The notes below the pieces were generated by a model. It was not told the DNA's origin and did not search any database. It saw nothing but the letters and a program-made list of their open reading frames with translations. From positions 1 to 57,800 of the forward strand of contig NZ_PJIR01000015.1 in the NCBI RefSeq assembly GCF_002929355.1: a stretch of 57,800 nt of DNA, in the 5' to 3' direction. Both the position numbers and the translations under genes were made by a program. Of this stretch, positions 33,104-41,070 are shown piece after piece; position 1 is the first letter of the stretch, and every line of letters begins with the position of its first letter. The stretch is from Arthrobacter sp. B0490 (lineage in GTDB: Bacteria; Actinomycetota; Actinomycetes; Actinomycetales; Micrococcaceae).

Positions 33104-33324
33104 AGGCCGGAGCGAAGCGCAGGACCATTGCCCTGGTTGGAGCCCCAGCGGAAACCAGGGAAGCACGAGAACCGCCGCTCACCCACGGGCGCTGGCCGGG
33201 AACCCCAGCAACAACGAAGGGCCGGCACCCATCGGTGCCGGCCGTTACTCAACCAATCAAAAACTCATTCACTCATCGGCGTCGACCAGGCGCGGTGAGC
33301 GTGGTCGGGGCTGTAGTAGCGGCC
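33104..33324. repeat. Segmental duplication, copy B
   Basis: The second copy of the 220-bp segment at 30316-30543, in direct orientation, about 2.8 kb away and flanking the small membrane protein and M16 genes. It contains only the 3' end of the tiny Cys protein gene. Read on the minus strand it gives GRYYSPDHAHRAW, with Cys replaced by Ser and the stop lost. The 32903-33329 intergenic stretch otherwise holds no gene. Confidence 0.85.
33220..33243. terminator. Hairpin terminator in copy B
   Basis: GGCCGGCACC and GGTGCCGGCC form a perfect 10-bp stem with a CATC loop. It lies between the plus-strand M16 gene and the minus-strand DUF2236 gene and could end transcripts from both. Confidence 0.65.
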
Positions 33325-33329
33325 CAGGC

Positions 33330-34277
33330 TTAGCCGAGCCAGTCCGGGGGGCCAGCGAGGCCGATCCGGTAGCGCGCCGCGTCCTCGGATGGGCTATGCG
33401 GCCCGAGGGCCAGCTGGAAGGTCCGCAACTGCAAGCGGGTGCGCTGCAAGCGGAGGCGGGCCGCGGGCGAGCGGTCGCCGCGGCCGGGCACCCCGGCGAG
33501 GGGGGCGATGGATGGGGAGAGCACCAGCGCCCCGGCGCTGGCGAGGCCGCTGTAGAAGATCCGTTCGGCCCGGTTCAGTCCGCCGGGGGCGGAGAGGAAG
33601 GTGAGGAGTTCGGCGGGGACGGGTTCGAGGTCGGGCTCCAGCGCGCGCAGGGCCTCGGTGAGTTCCCGGCGGCTGACCGGGAGGTCCTCGGCCCCGAGGG
33701 CCCGGGCGCTGCGGGACCAGTCGGCGATATAGGTGTCGGCCCAGTCGCGGCCGAACCGCGGGGCCAGGTTGTGGCCGACGGCCTCGTGGGCTCCGAGGAA
33801 GGCGTCGGTGAAGGCCAGGTGCACCCAGCGAAGCAGGGCGGGGTCGGAGGCGGAATAGGCGCGGCCGTCGTCGGTGTTGCCGCGGACCCGCCCGTGCATG
33901 CCGCGGACCCGCGCCGACTCCCGCTCGGCGAGCTCCGCGGAGCCGAAGGTGCTCACGGTGAGCCAGCGCGCGGTCCCGGCGAGGCGGGCCCAAGGGTCGC
34001 TGCGGTACGAGGAGTGCCGCGCGACCCCGGCCATCGCCAGCGGATGCGTGCCCTGCCCGAGGAGGGCCGCGACCCCGCCGACAAGGGTGGAGAGGTCGCC
34101 GTGGACCCGCCAGACGACGCCGTCGGGCTCGAACCAGCCCGGTCCCTCCCCGACCAGGGCGATGTCGCGCACCCAGTCCGGCGCCCCGGTGGGGTCCCCG
34201 GAGACCCGGGCGCGGAAGGCGCGACGGACGCGGAGGGCCAGGTCGGCGGGGCGCGGTATCGAGCTCACAGGCATCAT
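33330..34277 (-). CDS. DUF2236 (oxygenase MpaB-like) family protein
   Basis: A protein of about 315 residues of the DUF2236/MpaB family. Typical parts are RVHGDLSTLVGGVAALLGQG, THPLAMAGVARHSSY with the conserved His, RWLTVSTFGS, and HLAFTDAFLGAHEAVGH, with the His pair that would bind a heme or metal. Relatives include latex-clearing-protein-like and MpaB-like oxygenases, so an oxidase role is possible. The start is set at ATG 34277 or the next codon, where GGAG is in range; the frame opens at 34328. It is notably richer in G+C (long GGCC/CGCG runs) than its neighbours, suggesting a separate origin. Its partner or substrate is not visible. Confidence 0.75.
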   Translation of the reverse strand: MMPVSSIPRPADLALRVRRAFRARVSGDPTGAPDWVRDIALVGEGPGWFEPDGVVWRVHGDLSTLVGGVAALLGQGTHPLAMAGVARHSSYRSDPWARLAGTARWLTVSTFGSAELAERESARVRGMHGRVRGNTDDGRAYSASDPALLRWVHLAFTDAFLGAHEAVGHNLAPRFGRDWADTYIADWSRSARALGAEDLPVSRRELTEALRALEPDLEPVPAELLTFLSAPGGLNRAERIFYSGLASAGALVLSPSIAPLAGVPGRGDRSPAARLRLQRTRLQLRTFQLALGPHSPSEDAARYRIGLAGPPDWLG

Positions 34278-34443
34278 GCTCCAACGACGGTAGGTCGGGT
34301 ACGACGGACACCCCGGACAGGACTCCACTACGAAGCGTAGAACACGGCCCTGACACGGCGATTGAGGCGGGGACTCAGAGACTGGACGGATGCCCGCGAA
34401 TCGACCAGCAAGTGACCAAGTCGCCTAGTGCGCCCTCCCATAG

Positions 34444-34929
34444 TCAGAAGAGCGTTGGCGCTTCGGGGTCGATGCCAGTGAGCAGGGGGCGGATGATCGG
34501 CTCGTTCCATCCGTGCTCGAGGAGGGCTGTGCGCAGGGTGAGCGACTGGGTGCGGAACTGGGCCCGGCCTACACCGCGCCACCGGAAGGTCGAGGCGTTG
34601 GCATGCCGGCCCTTCTGGGACCGGTCAAGCATGTTCAACGCCTGAGTACCGGGCAGCAGGTGAGTGTCTGTCCCGGTGCTGGCATGGACGCAGAGTGGGA
34701 CGTCGCAGACGTGCATGAGTGCGATGCCCGGGTGCAGGGTCCCTCCGATGAGGAGTTCGTAGGCGAAGCGTTGCGGCCGCAGCGCGCGTTGCTCGCCGTC
34801 CCTGGTGACCCAGAACCGCCCGTAGCCGTCATCGGCCACCGCGCCAGTCCAGATCCAGCAGTCGTGCGGCCGCGGGCCCTTGACGACTTTTTCCCAGAAC
34901 CGGTCAGCCTCTCTCCTGCGCTGCCTCAT
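34444..34929 (-). CDS. HNH endonuclease, phage/homing type
   Basis: A 161-residue protein of the HNH family found in phages and mobile elements. FWEKVVKGPRPHDCWIWTGA (Cys-Trp-x-Trp-x-Gly) is followed by GYGRFW, QRFAYELLIG, then ALMHVCDVPLCVH (the HNH core with zinc/metal His-Cys ligands) and NMLDRSQKGRH. This is the layout of small homing-type nucleases that cut a double-stranded target. GGAGG precedes the ATG by 9 bases. The gene starts 6 bp after the stop of the membrane protein gene on the same strand. The 40-residue C-terminal extension is not typical and may help DNA recognition. No intron or intein host is visible, so it is a free-standing nuclease. Confidence 0.8.
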   Translation of the reverse strand: MRQRRREADRFWEKVVKGPRPHDCWIWTGAVADDGYGRFWVTRDGEQRALRPQRFAYELLIGGTLHPGIALMHVCDVPLCVHASTGTDTHLLPGTQALNMLDRSQKGRHANASTFRWRGVGRAQFRTQSLTLRTALLEHGWNEPIIRPLLTGIDPEAPTLF

Positions 34930-34935
34930 CGCCGC

Positions 34936-35250
34936 CTACCTCCGCCAGGACGTCATCGGACCCGCGGGACGGCGGACGATCAGTCGGCGACCCTCCATCC
35001 GCACCACACCGACGATCACCAGTGCAGCTCCAGCAGCAACCATCAACTGACCCCACCACGGCGCGGCGGCCGCGACGACCAGGATGTACAGGCCGGCGAA
35101 CCAGAGCGCAATTGCCAGGGCGGCGGCGACCTGGTTGCGAACCCTCGGCGAGATGGGCAGCAACAGCAGCGGCAGCCGGAGGATGGCGCGGACGAACCGG
35201 TAGCTGTAGCGGATGCTCGAGGTCAGCAACCAGCGGATCAGTCGGATCAT
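34936..35250 (-). CDS. Small membrane protein
   Basis: A 104-residue protein with a basic N terminus (MIRLIRWLLTSSIRYSYRFV), an amphipathic RAILRLPLLLLPIS region and two membrane segments: VAAALAIALWFAGLYILVVA and LMVAAGAALVIVGVV. The C terminus is basic. GGGGAG precedes the ATG. It lies between the intact serine recombinase and the HNH nuclease on the same strand, with the HNH start 6 bp after its stop. I do not recognise a family; small membrane proteins of this layout are common on actinobacterial plasmids near transfer genes. Confidence 0.6.
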   Translation of the reverse strand: MIRLIRWLLTSSIRYSYRFVRAILRLPLLLLPISPRVRNQVAAALAIALWFAGLYILVVAAAAPWWGQLMVAAGAALVIVGVVRMEGRRLIVRRPAGPMTSWRR

Positions 35251-35289
35251 CGCGCTCCCCTGACTACGGGGCGGTTGTGGCGGATAGGT

Positions 35290-35883
35290 TTAGCTCGCAT
35301 GGATATGGGCCTCGTGGGCTTGCTGGTGCCGGTACAGGGTGGCCCTGCTCCAGCCAACCAGACGCGCCGCGTCCTCGGCGGTCCTGCCTTTCGCGCGGGC
35401 GTCGGCCACGACGTCGAGCTTCGCGGCAATAACCTTCGGGTCCAAGCGTGGCCGGCCGAATTGGGTCCCGGTTTGCCTAGCCGCGACAAGGCCGGCGTTG
35501 ACACGTTCAACGATGAGCTCACGCTCGTACTCGGCAAGGGTGGCGAGCATGTTCAACATCAACCGGCCCGTGGAAGTCTCGGGGTCGATGCCGTCCGAAA
35601 GGGACCGAACGAAGATGCCCCGCTCCCGAAGGAGGTTTACCGTGTTCAGCACATCGATCAACGACCGCCCGAGACGGTCAACCCGCCAAACCACGACGGT
35701 GTCACCTTCATTGGCGTACTCGAGGAGTTTCTTCATCCCGGGCCGCTCGATCGCAGTCCTGCTCCCGGACGTCACATCAGCAAACACGTCACGCTTCTGC
35801 ACCCCGGCAGCGACGAGTGCGTCGAGTTGCAGCTTCGCATCCTGGGACGATGTGCTCACGCGGGTGTATCCGAGGTGCCTCAT
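35290..35883 (-). CDS. Serine recombinase (resolvase/invertase), apparently intact
   Basis: A 197-residue small serine recombinase. The catalytic Ser10 lies in GYTRVSTSSQD, the active-site Arg cluster in VVVWRVDRLGRSLIDV, and the dimer helix with ERELIVERVNAGL near 115-130. A Hin/resolvase-type helix-turn-helix (AEDAARLVGWSRATLYRHQQ) ends the protein. All motifs are present, so it is probably active. It is the only recombinase of the window without a visible lesion. Its upstream region (35884-36043) contains several TGTCTCG-type half-sites and a 32-bp dyad with a 2-bp centre, as expected for a res or crossover site. Confidence 0.92.
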   Translation of the reverse strand: MRHLGYTRVSTSSQDAKLQLDALVAAGVQKRDVFADVTSGSRTAIERPGMKKLLEYANEGDTVVVWRVDRLGRSLIDVLNTVNLLRERGIFVRSLSDGIDPETSTGRLMLNMLATLAEYERELIVERVNAGLVAARQTGTQFGRPRLDPKVIAAKLDVVADARAKGRTAEDAARLVGWSRATLYRHQQAHEAHIHAS

Positions 35884-36043
35884 GCGACCAGTGTGCCTCG
35901 AAAAGTCCCAAGGACACGAGAACTAAGGCACTTTATAGCGAGACGACTTTCCGAGACAGAGCGTGCCCTGAGATTCCGCGGAAGTTCTCGGGCTTCAGGG
36001 ACGCCGACAACGTGTCTTAGAAAACTGTAGTTTTTCGAGACAC
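35884..36043. promoter_or_regulatory. Candidate res region upstream of the intact serine recombinase
   Basis: The best element is the dyad at 36012-36043. GTGTCTTAGAAAACT is followed by the centre GT and then AGTTTTTCGAGACAC; the arms match at 13 of 15 positions when one is inverted. A 2-bp centre is the hallmark of small serine recombinase crossover sites. Further half-sites are TGCCTCGAAAAG near 35893 and GAGACG/CGAGACAG near 35940-35960. Position directly upstream of the recombinase start fits a res site that also controls the gene. Confidence 0.55.
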
Positions 36044-36177
36044 CATCGAAGACCAACCGGCCAAGGTCGACGTTTCACTTGTGGTACTTGGATGCTGATC
36101 GTCGACGCATCGGTCAGTGCCTGTCCGATGGCGACATCTTCGACGTTTAGGTCTCTGGTCTCGGGGCGGAAGGGGAT

Positions 36178-37266
36178 TCAGACCAGTGTTCTAAGCCGCG
36201 TGTTTGGTACTCCAATCGATCCTCGCTTTACTAGTTTTGAAGGAAAGAGCAGGCTTTCGGGTTTTGCTGGCTGTCCGAGGATTTGAGCCAGCAGTGCCTC
36301 GGCGGTTGCTGCGCCGATGTCGTAGACGGGCTGTGCGACTACTGTGATGGGCGGTCTCATGAGCTGCGCCCATGGCATGTCGTCGTACATCATGAAGGAC
36401 ACGTCATCAGGGATGCTGAGATTGAGATTCTGAAGAGTGTGAAGAACGTCCAGGGCGATGAGGCTGTCAGAGGCGACGATGGCTGTGGCGGGGGATGGTC
36501 CAGACAGCAGCTCTTGGACAATCTCATGGATTGGTTGCGGTTTGCCGGCGCTGAGCCGAATCAGATCCTCGGGTATTGGCATGCCGGCCGTATGGAATGC
36601 TCTGCGCATACCAGCCAAGCGTTCAGATACGGGGTTCGACCCTAAGTCGGTTTCTGGGCTGGAGGACCAGTTTCCGGCTTCCAGGGTCGAGATGTAGCCG
36701 ATGCGGGTGTGACCAGTGTCAATCAGATGCGTGACGGCCTCGTAAGCAGTGTCGTCCATTTTCGCCATAGCCGCAGGCACACCAAGGCCTGGTATCTGGC
36801 GGTCGAGCAAGACCAGCGGACGACCTGATTCAACGACGTCATGCAGGTGCCGAGTGGAAAGTTGGGAGGCCGGCGCCACGATCATTCCATCAACGCGCTT
36901 GTCGAGTAGTACCCGCACGGCTTCGGCTTCAGCTATGACGTCCTCTCCGGTGTTGATCAGAATGACATCGAATCCTTGAGCTTTGGCGGTATCCGAGATG
37001 CCTCGCATGGCGAGGCTGAAGAAGGGGTTCTCGATGTCCCCCACTACAACACCCAAGGTCTTGGATCTGCCCGTGTTCATGCTTCGGGCGAGCTCGTTCG
37101 GCCTGTACTCCAAAGTCGCCGCCGCAGCCAGGACGCGGGAGCGAACCTCGTCGCTGACGGCCCCGTAATCGCCGAGCGCTCGAGCCGCCTGTGCCTTTGA
37201 GACCTTCGCTTCGCGAGCAACATCTGCCACCGTCACGTCCCTGCGGCGAGGGGATGAAGCACTCAT
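36178..37266 (-). CDS. LacI-family transcriptional repressor of the Amadori-type cassette
   Basis: A 362-residue LacI/GalR repressor. The helix-turn-helix is VTVADVAREAKVSKAQAARA followed by the hinge NELARSMNTGRSKTLG. The sugar-binding-like core has VVVGDIENPFFSLAMRGI, RVDGMIVAPAS and VASDSLIALDVLHTL, with a DD in MMYDDMPWAQ near the ligand site. GAAAGG precedes the ATG at 37266; the frame extends 19 codons further but without a ribosome site. It is divergent from the transporter operon. Two TGAGNCCGGNCTCA palindromes in the shared intergenic region are its likely operators. The inducer would be the imported compound or a derivative, but this is inferred. Confidence 0.9.
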   Translation of the reverse strand: MSASSPRRRDVTVADVAREAKVSKAQAARALGDYGAVSDEVRSRVLAAAATLEYRPNELARSMNTGRSKTLGVVVGDIENPFFSLAMRGISDTAKAQGFDVILINTGEDVIAEAEAVRVLLDKRVDGMIVAPASQLSTRHLHDVVESGRPLVLLDRQIPGLGVPAAMAKMDDTAYEAVTHLIDTGHTRIGYISTLEAGNWSSSPETDLGSNPVSERLAGMRRAFHTAGMPIPEDLIRLSAGKPQPIHEIVQELLSGPSPATAIVASDSLIALDVLHTLQNLNLSIPDDVSFMMYDDMPWAQLMRPPITVVAQPVYDIGAATAEALLAQILGQPAKPESLLFPSKLVKRGSIGVPNTRLRTLV

Positions 37267-37285
37267 AGTCACCTTTCGGGAGGGA

Positions 37286-37314
37286 TTGACCCTCCTGCAA
37301 TACGCGTGTAGATT
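37286..37314 (+). promoter_or_regulatory. Predicted promoter of the transporter-oxidoreductase operon
   Basis: TTGACC (37286-37291) and TAGATT (37309-37314) are separated by 17 bp, a near-consensus sigma-70-type promoter. The predicted start of transcription, about 37321, is just before the two operators. Confidence 0.6.
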
Positions 37315-37331
37315 CCTCAGCAACCCAAATG

Positions 37332-37345
37332 TGAGCCCGGTCTCA
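37332..37345. promoter_or_regulatory. LacI-type operator O1
   Basis: TGAGCCCGGTCTCA, a near-perfect palindrome centred on CG as LacI/GalR operators are. It lies about 11 bp downstream of the predicted transcription start, where a bound repressor would block initiation or elongation. Confidence 0.7.
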
Positions 37346-37356
37346 CTCTACGCTGC

Positions 37357-37370
37357 TGAGACCGGACTCA
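37357..37370. promoter_or_regulatory. LacI-type operator O2
   Basis: TGAGACCGGACTCA, the inverse of O1 at 13 of 14 positions and itself a palindrome with a CG centre. The centre-to-centre distance from O1 is 25 bp. Two dimers could bind side by side. Confidence 0.7.
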
Positions 37371-37445
37371 ACTGCTGGGGATGTGATTTTCTTCTGAACT
37401 CCCGCTCCTCAGGCACCGAGGTGTCGCCATCGATTGGACGATCTA

Positions 37446-38330
37446 GTGAAAAGTACTCGCCGATTCCGCCCCTTGGTCACGGCCGCGGCCACAGCAATGA
37501 CTGCTCTGCTGGTTCTCACCGGTTGCGGGTCGTCCTCGTCCGAGGCCCCGGAGGACAATCCTTACGGCCTGGTCGAACCTGGCACTATCCGCGTAGCCAG
37601 CTTGGGCGATTCCAAGCCCTACACCTTCACCGATGCCTCCGGCAATTTCACCGGCTTCGACGTGGAGCTGTTCCAGGACGTCGCCGGACGCATCGGCGTC
37701 GACGACGTGGTCTTCACTGGTCAGGATTTTTCCGGCCTGCTGTCAGCTGTCGCCAATGGGCAGTTCGATGTCGGAGTGGCGGCGATCGGTATCACCGAGG
37801 AGCGCAAGCAGACGGTCGATTTTTCCGAAGGCTACCTCGCCGGCTACCTCACGGTCATCACAACCAAGGACTCCGACATCAAGGATGCGGAAAGTCTCGC
37901 CGGGCACCGATTGGGAGTGGTGCAGGGCACGTTGCAGGAAGCCTACGCGGTGAAGAACTTCACCGAGACAGATCTCGTCCGTTTCCCGGACAACAACTCC
38001 GCTATCGCGGCGGTCAACGGTGGATCCGTCGACGCCCACTTCCTGGACTACGAGGCAGCCAAGGATTACATGGAGAAGTTCGGCCTGGTTTCGGCAGCAG
38101 ACATTCCGTCCTTTGATGCTCCTGCAGGGTTCGCCATCGCCAAGGGCAAGGATGAGTTCAAAGTCGCACTCGATGAGGCCCTCGCGGAGGCCATGGAGGA
38201 CGGCACCTGGAAAGAGCTTTACCAGAAGTGGTTCCCAGGCTCGCCGATGCCTGAGCAGTACCTGCCGTCCGCGGAGCAGACTTCTGAGCCAAGTTCCGAG
38301 CCAACCCCCGAGCCGACTCCGAGCAAGTAG
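37446..38330 (+). CDS. ABC transporter substrate-binding lipoprotein, amino-acid (SBP_bac_3) type
   Basis: A lipoprotein of about 294 residues. The signal peptide is basic ([10 protein letters not shown]), then hydrophobic, and ends in LVLTGC as lipobox. The mature protein is a family-3 solute-binding protein: [35 protein letters not shown], and [20 protein letters not shown] with the ITEERK segment after it. The tail is Pro/Glu/Ser-rich. The GTG at 37446 is chosen over a TTG four codons upstream. It is the first gene of the operon after the two LacI operators. By its neighbours (amino-acid-type permease, DAO-family oxidase) the ligand is likely an N-substituted amino acid such as a fructosyl amino acid. 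Confidence 0.88.
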   Translation: MKSTRRFRPLVTAAATAMTALLVLTGCGSSSSEAPEDNPYGLVEPGTIRVASLGDSKPYTFTDASGNFTGFDVELFQDVAGRIGVDDVVFTGQDFSGLLSAVANGQFDVGVAAIGITEERKQTVDFSEGYLAGYLTVITTKDSDIKDAESLAGHRLGVVQGTLQEAYAVKNFTETDLVRFPDNNSAIAAVNGGSVDAHFLDYEAAKDYMEKFGLVSAADIPSFDAPAGFAIAKGKDEFKVALDEALAEAMEDGTWKELYQKWFPGSPMPEQYLPSAEQTSEPSSEPTPEPTPSK

Positions 38331-38340
38331 CCCGGGCCCA

Positions 38341-38380
38341 GTTCCCTCGGGAACTCGCTCGGGAACACGCTCGGAACCTC
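38341..38380 (+). repeat. CTCGGGAAC direct repeats with small hairpins
   Basis: GTTCCCTCGGGAAC forms a palindrome, and CTCGGGAAC or a near copy occurs three times within 40 bp, between the binding-protein stop and the permease start. Such structure between a binding protein and its permease often lowers downstream expression or protects the upstream mRNA. Confidence 0.5.
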
Positions 38381-38438
38381 ACCCAAGGGCGGGCCACACA
38401 CCGGCCCGCACCCCGGCCACAGACACTGAGAGCTTGAC

Positions 38439-39227
38439 ATGGACTTCCTCGACAACCTGATCAGAACATTCCTCGACTTCGATGCGATGCTCGCCGTCCT
38501 GCCGCAGCTGCTGGGAGTGGGTCTGGTCAACACGTTGATCATCTCCGCCGCAGCCACGGTGATCGGCGTAGTGCTCGGAATGGTGGTAGCCGTGATGGGC
38601 ATATCGACATCACGTTGGCTGCGTATTCCTGCCCGGATCTACACTGACCTCTTCCGGGGACTGCCCGCCATCCTGACGATTTTGCTCATCGGACAGGGAT
38701 TCGCCAGAATCAGCCAGGAAATTTTCGGCCCCTCACCGTATCCACTGGGCATCATCGCCCTGAGCCTCATCGCCAGCGCCTATATCGGGGAGATTTTCCG
38801 CGCCGGCATCCAGAGCGTGGAGAAGGGTCAGCTCGAAGCATGCCGCGCCCTGGGCATGGGGTACGGCAAGGCCATGGCATTGGTAGTCATTCCACAGGGA
38901 ATCAGGCGTGTCCTTCCCGCACTGGTGAACCAGTTCATCGCAATCGTGAAGGATTCCTCGCTCGTGTACTTCCTGGGTCTTCTGGTTTCCGAACGTGAAC
39001 TCTTCCGCGTCGGCCAGGACGCCGCAGTGCTGACAGGAAACCTTTCCCCTCTGGTCATGGCCGGGGTCTTCTACCTGATCATCACGGTCCCCCTTACCCA
39101 CTTGGTCAACTACTTCGATAACCGGTTCCGCAGCGGAAAGCGCCGTCCTTCCGCCCCTAGCAGCGGACTGAACGAAGTGAAGGAACTCGATGCGGTTACC
39201 CCGCACATCACAGGGAGCAACACATGA
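38439..39227 (+). CDS. ABC transporter permease, polar amino acid (HisM/GlnP) type
   Basis: A 262-residue inner-membrane permease of the polar-amino-acid family. It has about five membrane helices: LLGVGLVNTLIISAAATVIG, LRIPARIYTDLFRGLPAILT and on through GIIALSLIASAYIGEIFRAG. The ATPase-docking EAA loop is VEKGQLEACRALGMGYGKAM, which carries the conserved EA...G. The C terminus is a polar tail. The stop overlaps the start of the ATPase gene (ATGA), showing tight coupling. A single permease gene implies a homodimer in the importer. Confidence 0.92.
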   Translation: MDFLDNLIRTFLDFDAMLAVLPQLLGVGLVNTLIISAAATVIGVVLGMVVAVMGISTSRWLRIPARIYTDLFRGLPAILTILLIGQGFARISQEIFGPSPYPLGIIALSLIASAYIGEIFRAGIQSVEKGQLEACRALGMGYGKAMALVVIPQGIRRVLPALVNQFIAIVKDSSLVYFLGLLVSERELFRVGQDAAVLTGNLSPLVMAGVFYLIITVPLTHLVNYFDNRFRSGKRRPSAPSSGLNEVKELDAVTPHITGSNT

Positions 39228-39991
39228 GCACCTCCACGAACACCTCCGCCGACATCCTTACCTTCAGGGGCTCCAGCCTGGAAGTCCGCGACCTCACCAT
39301 GGCCTTCGGTGACATCAAGGTCCTCCGCGGCGTCAATCTGTCCATAGCCCCAGGAACCACGACCTGCATCATTGGGCCTTCCGGTTCCGGAAAATCGACC
39401 CTGCTCCGCGGTATCAATCGTCTCCACGAACCAGCGGGCGGCGACGTATTGCTAGATGGTGAAAGTGCCCTGACCGTCAAACCTGACGTTCTGCGCAGTC
39501 GTATCGGCATGGTTTTCCAGCACTTCAACCTCTTCCCCGACCACACCGCCCTCGAGAACGTCGCCCTCGCCCTCTGGAGCGTCAAGGGGATGTCGAAGAG
39601 CGAAGCCAGGGAACGCGCCAGTCGCCGGCTCGCCGAAGTCGGCCTCGCCGAGCGCGCCGATCACCGACCACGAGACCTCTCCGGAGGGCAGCAACAACGA
39701 GTCGCCATTGCCCGGGCACTGGCCATGGAACCTGAAGTCATGCTCTTCGACGAAGCCACCTCCGCACTTGACCCTGAACTCGTCAAAGGCGTCCTGACCC
39801 TCATGGCTGGCCTCTGCGAACGCGGAATGACCATGGCCGTCGTCACCCACGAAATGGGCTTCGCCCGAAGAGTCGCCGACCAGGTGGTTTTCATGGACGA
39901 AGGCGAAGTCGTCGAAGCCGGCAAGCCCGCCGACCTCTTCGACAACCCTCAGAGCGAACGCCTCCAACGATTCCTCTCGGAAGTCCTCTAA
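39224..39991 (+). CDS. ABC transporter ATPase, polar amino acid (GlnQ/HisP) type
   Basis: A 255-residue ATPase with a complete set of motifs: Walker A GPSGSGKST, Q-loop VFQHFNLFPDHT, signature LSGGQQQRVAIARAL, Walker B VMLFDEATSALDPE and the switch His in VVTHEMGFA. The N-terminal extension of about 18 residues (STSTNTSADILTFRGSS) is unusual but small. It overlaps the permease by 4 bp and its TAATG stop/start joins the next gene. It energises import of the solute delivered by the lipoprotein. Confidence 0.95.
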   Translation: MSTSTNTSADILTFRGSSLEVRDLTMAFGDIKVLRGVNLSIAPGTTTCIIGPSGSGKSTLLRGINRLHEPAGGDVLLDGESALTVKPDVLRSRIGMVFQHFNLFPDHTALENVALALWSVKGMSKSEARERASRRLAEVGLAERADHRPRDLSGGQQQRVAIARALAMEPEVMLFDEATSALDPELVKGVLTLMAGLCERGMTMAVVTHEMGFARRVADQVVFMDEGEVVEAGKPADLFDNPQSERLQRFLSEVL

Positions 39992-41037
39992 TGACCGCCT
40001 ACACCCCCATCCGCACCGCCGTCCTCGGATTCGGCGTCTCCGGCAAGGTCTTCCACACCCCCCTCATTGACGCTGACCCGCGCTACTCACTCGCCGCGAT
40101 CGTCACCGCCCACCCTGCCCGTGCCAGCCTCGCTGCACAGAAATACCCGACCGCACGAATCATCAACACCGCCGAGAACCTATTTGCCGCTGTCGATTCC
40201 GGCGAGCTGGAGCTGGACCTGGTCGTCCTGGGAACACCCCCCGGCAGCCACGTCGAACTAGCCGAAGCGGCCTTCTCCCGTGGGCTGAACGTCGTCGTGG
40301 ACAAACCCTTCGTACCAACCAGTGCGGAAGGCGAGAGCCTCATCGACCGGGCCGCCGGAGCCGGCGTAGTAGTCACAGTTTTCCAGAATCGTCGCTGGGA
40401 CGCGGATTACCTGACACTCAAGACGCTTCTTGCCGAGGGCGCTCTGGGACAGGTCCACTCTTTCGAATCCCGGTTCCAGTGGTGGATGCCCGAAGGTTTT
40501 GGCAACTGGCGAGACGAGGCAACTGTTGCCGAAGGTGGAGGAATCCTCCACGACCTCGGGGCACACCTCATCGACCAGGCCATCGATCTCTTCGGGCCTG
40601 TCACCGAAAGCTACGGAGAAACCGCCACACATACCCCCACCAGCGGTGCCGACCAGGACAGCTTCGTGTCCCTCCTTCATCAATCAGGGGTGCGATCGCG
40701 GCTCTGGATGAACGGCTTAGCCGCACAGGTCGGCGCACGATTCCATGTCCTGGGATCTACTGCCGCCTACACCAAGTGGGGACTGGACGGGCAAGAACCC
40801 GCACTCGACGCCGGCGTCCTCCCTACCGATGAGGCGTACGGCGCCGAGCCGGAAAGCAGTTGGGGCCTGTTCGGCATCGACGGCGCGACAGTACCCGTAC
40901 CCGCCGAGCGTGGCAGCTACCCCACGTTCTACTCCCAGCTCGCCGCAGCACTACACGACGGGGCCCCCTTGCCGGTCGATCCCGCCCAGTCCGTCACAGT
41001 CCTGCGGATCATCGAAAAAATCCATGGCGCCGGCTGA
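39991..41037 (+). CDS. Gfo/Idh/MocA-family NAD(P)-dependent oxidoreductase
   Basis: A 348-residue enzyme. The Rossmann half has RTAVLGFGVSGKVFHTPLID and LVVLGTPPGSHVELAEAAF, with the family's EKP region as VDKPFVPTSAEG. The C-terminal alpha/beta sheet domain has FESRFQWWMPEGFGNWRDEA and GGGILHDLGAHLIDQAIDLF (the D/H motif of the active site). It probably oxidises or reduces a sugar or sugar-derived carbonyl. It starts in the TAATG stop/start of the ATPase gene. In this operon it would act on the sugar portion released by the flavin oxidase, for example a 2-keto aldose such as glucosone, or on the glycated compound itself. The substrate is inferred. Confidence 0.88.
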   Translation: MTAYTPIRTAVLGFGVSGKVFHTPLIDADPRYSLAAIVTAHPARASLAAQKYPTARIINTAENLFAAVDSGELELDLVVLGTPPGSHVELAEAAFSRGLNVVVDKPFVPTSAEGESLIDRAAGAGVVVTVFQNRRWDADYLTLKTLLAEGALGQVHSFESRFQWWMPEGFGNWRDEATVAEGGGILHDLGAHLIDQAIDLFGPVTESYGETATHTPTSGADQDSFVSLLHQSGVRSRLWMNGLAAQVGARFHVLGSTAAYTKWGLDGQEPALDAGVLPTDEAYGAEPESSWGLFGIDGATVPVPAERGSYPTFYSQLAAALHDGAPLPVDPAQSVTVLRIIEKIHGAG

Positions 41038-41070
41038 TCCTGCCGCCCATCCCCAGAAAGTGAGTTATCC

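Noticed and set aside
33396..34340. Plus-strand open frame of 314 codons
   Set aside because: Antisense of the DUF2236 gene; Gly/Glu/Arg-rich composition caused by extreme GC content.
34513..36030. Plus-strand open frame of 505 codons
   Set aside because: It runs antisense through the HNH, membrane protein and serine recombinase genes, all of which have clear family motifs on the minus strand.
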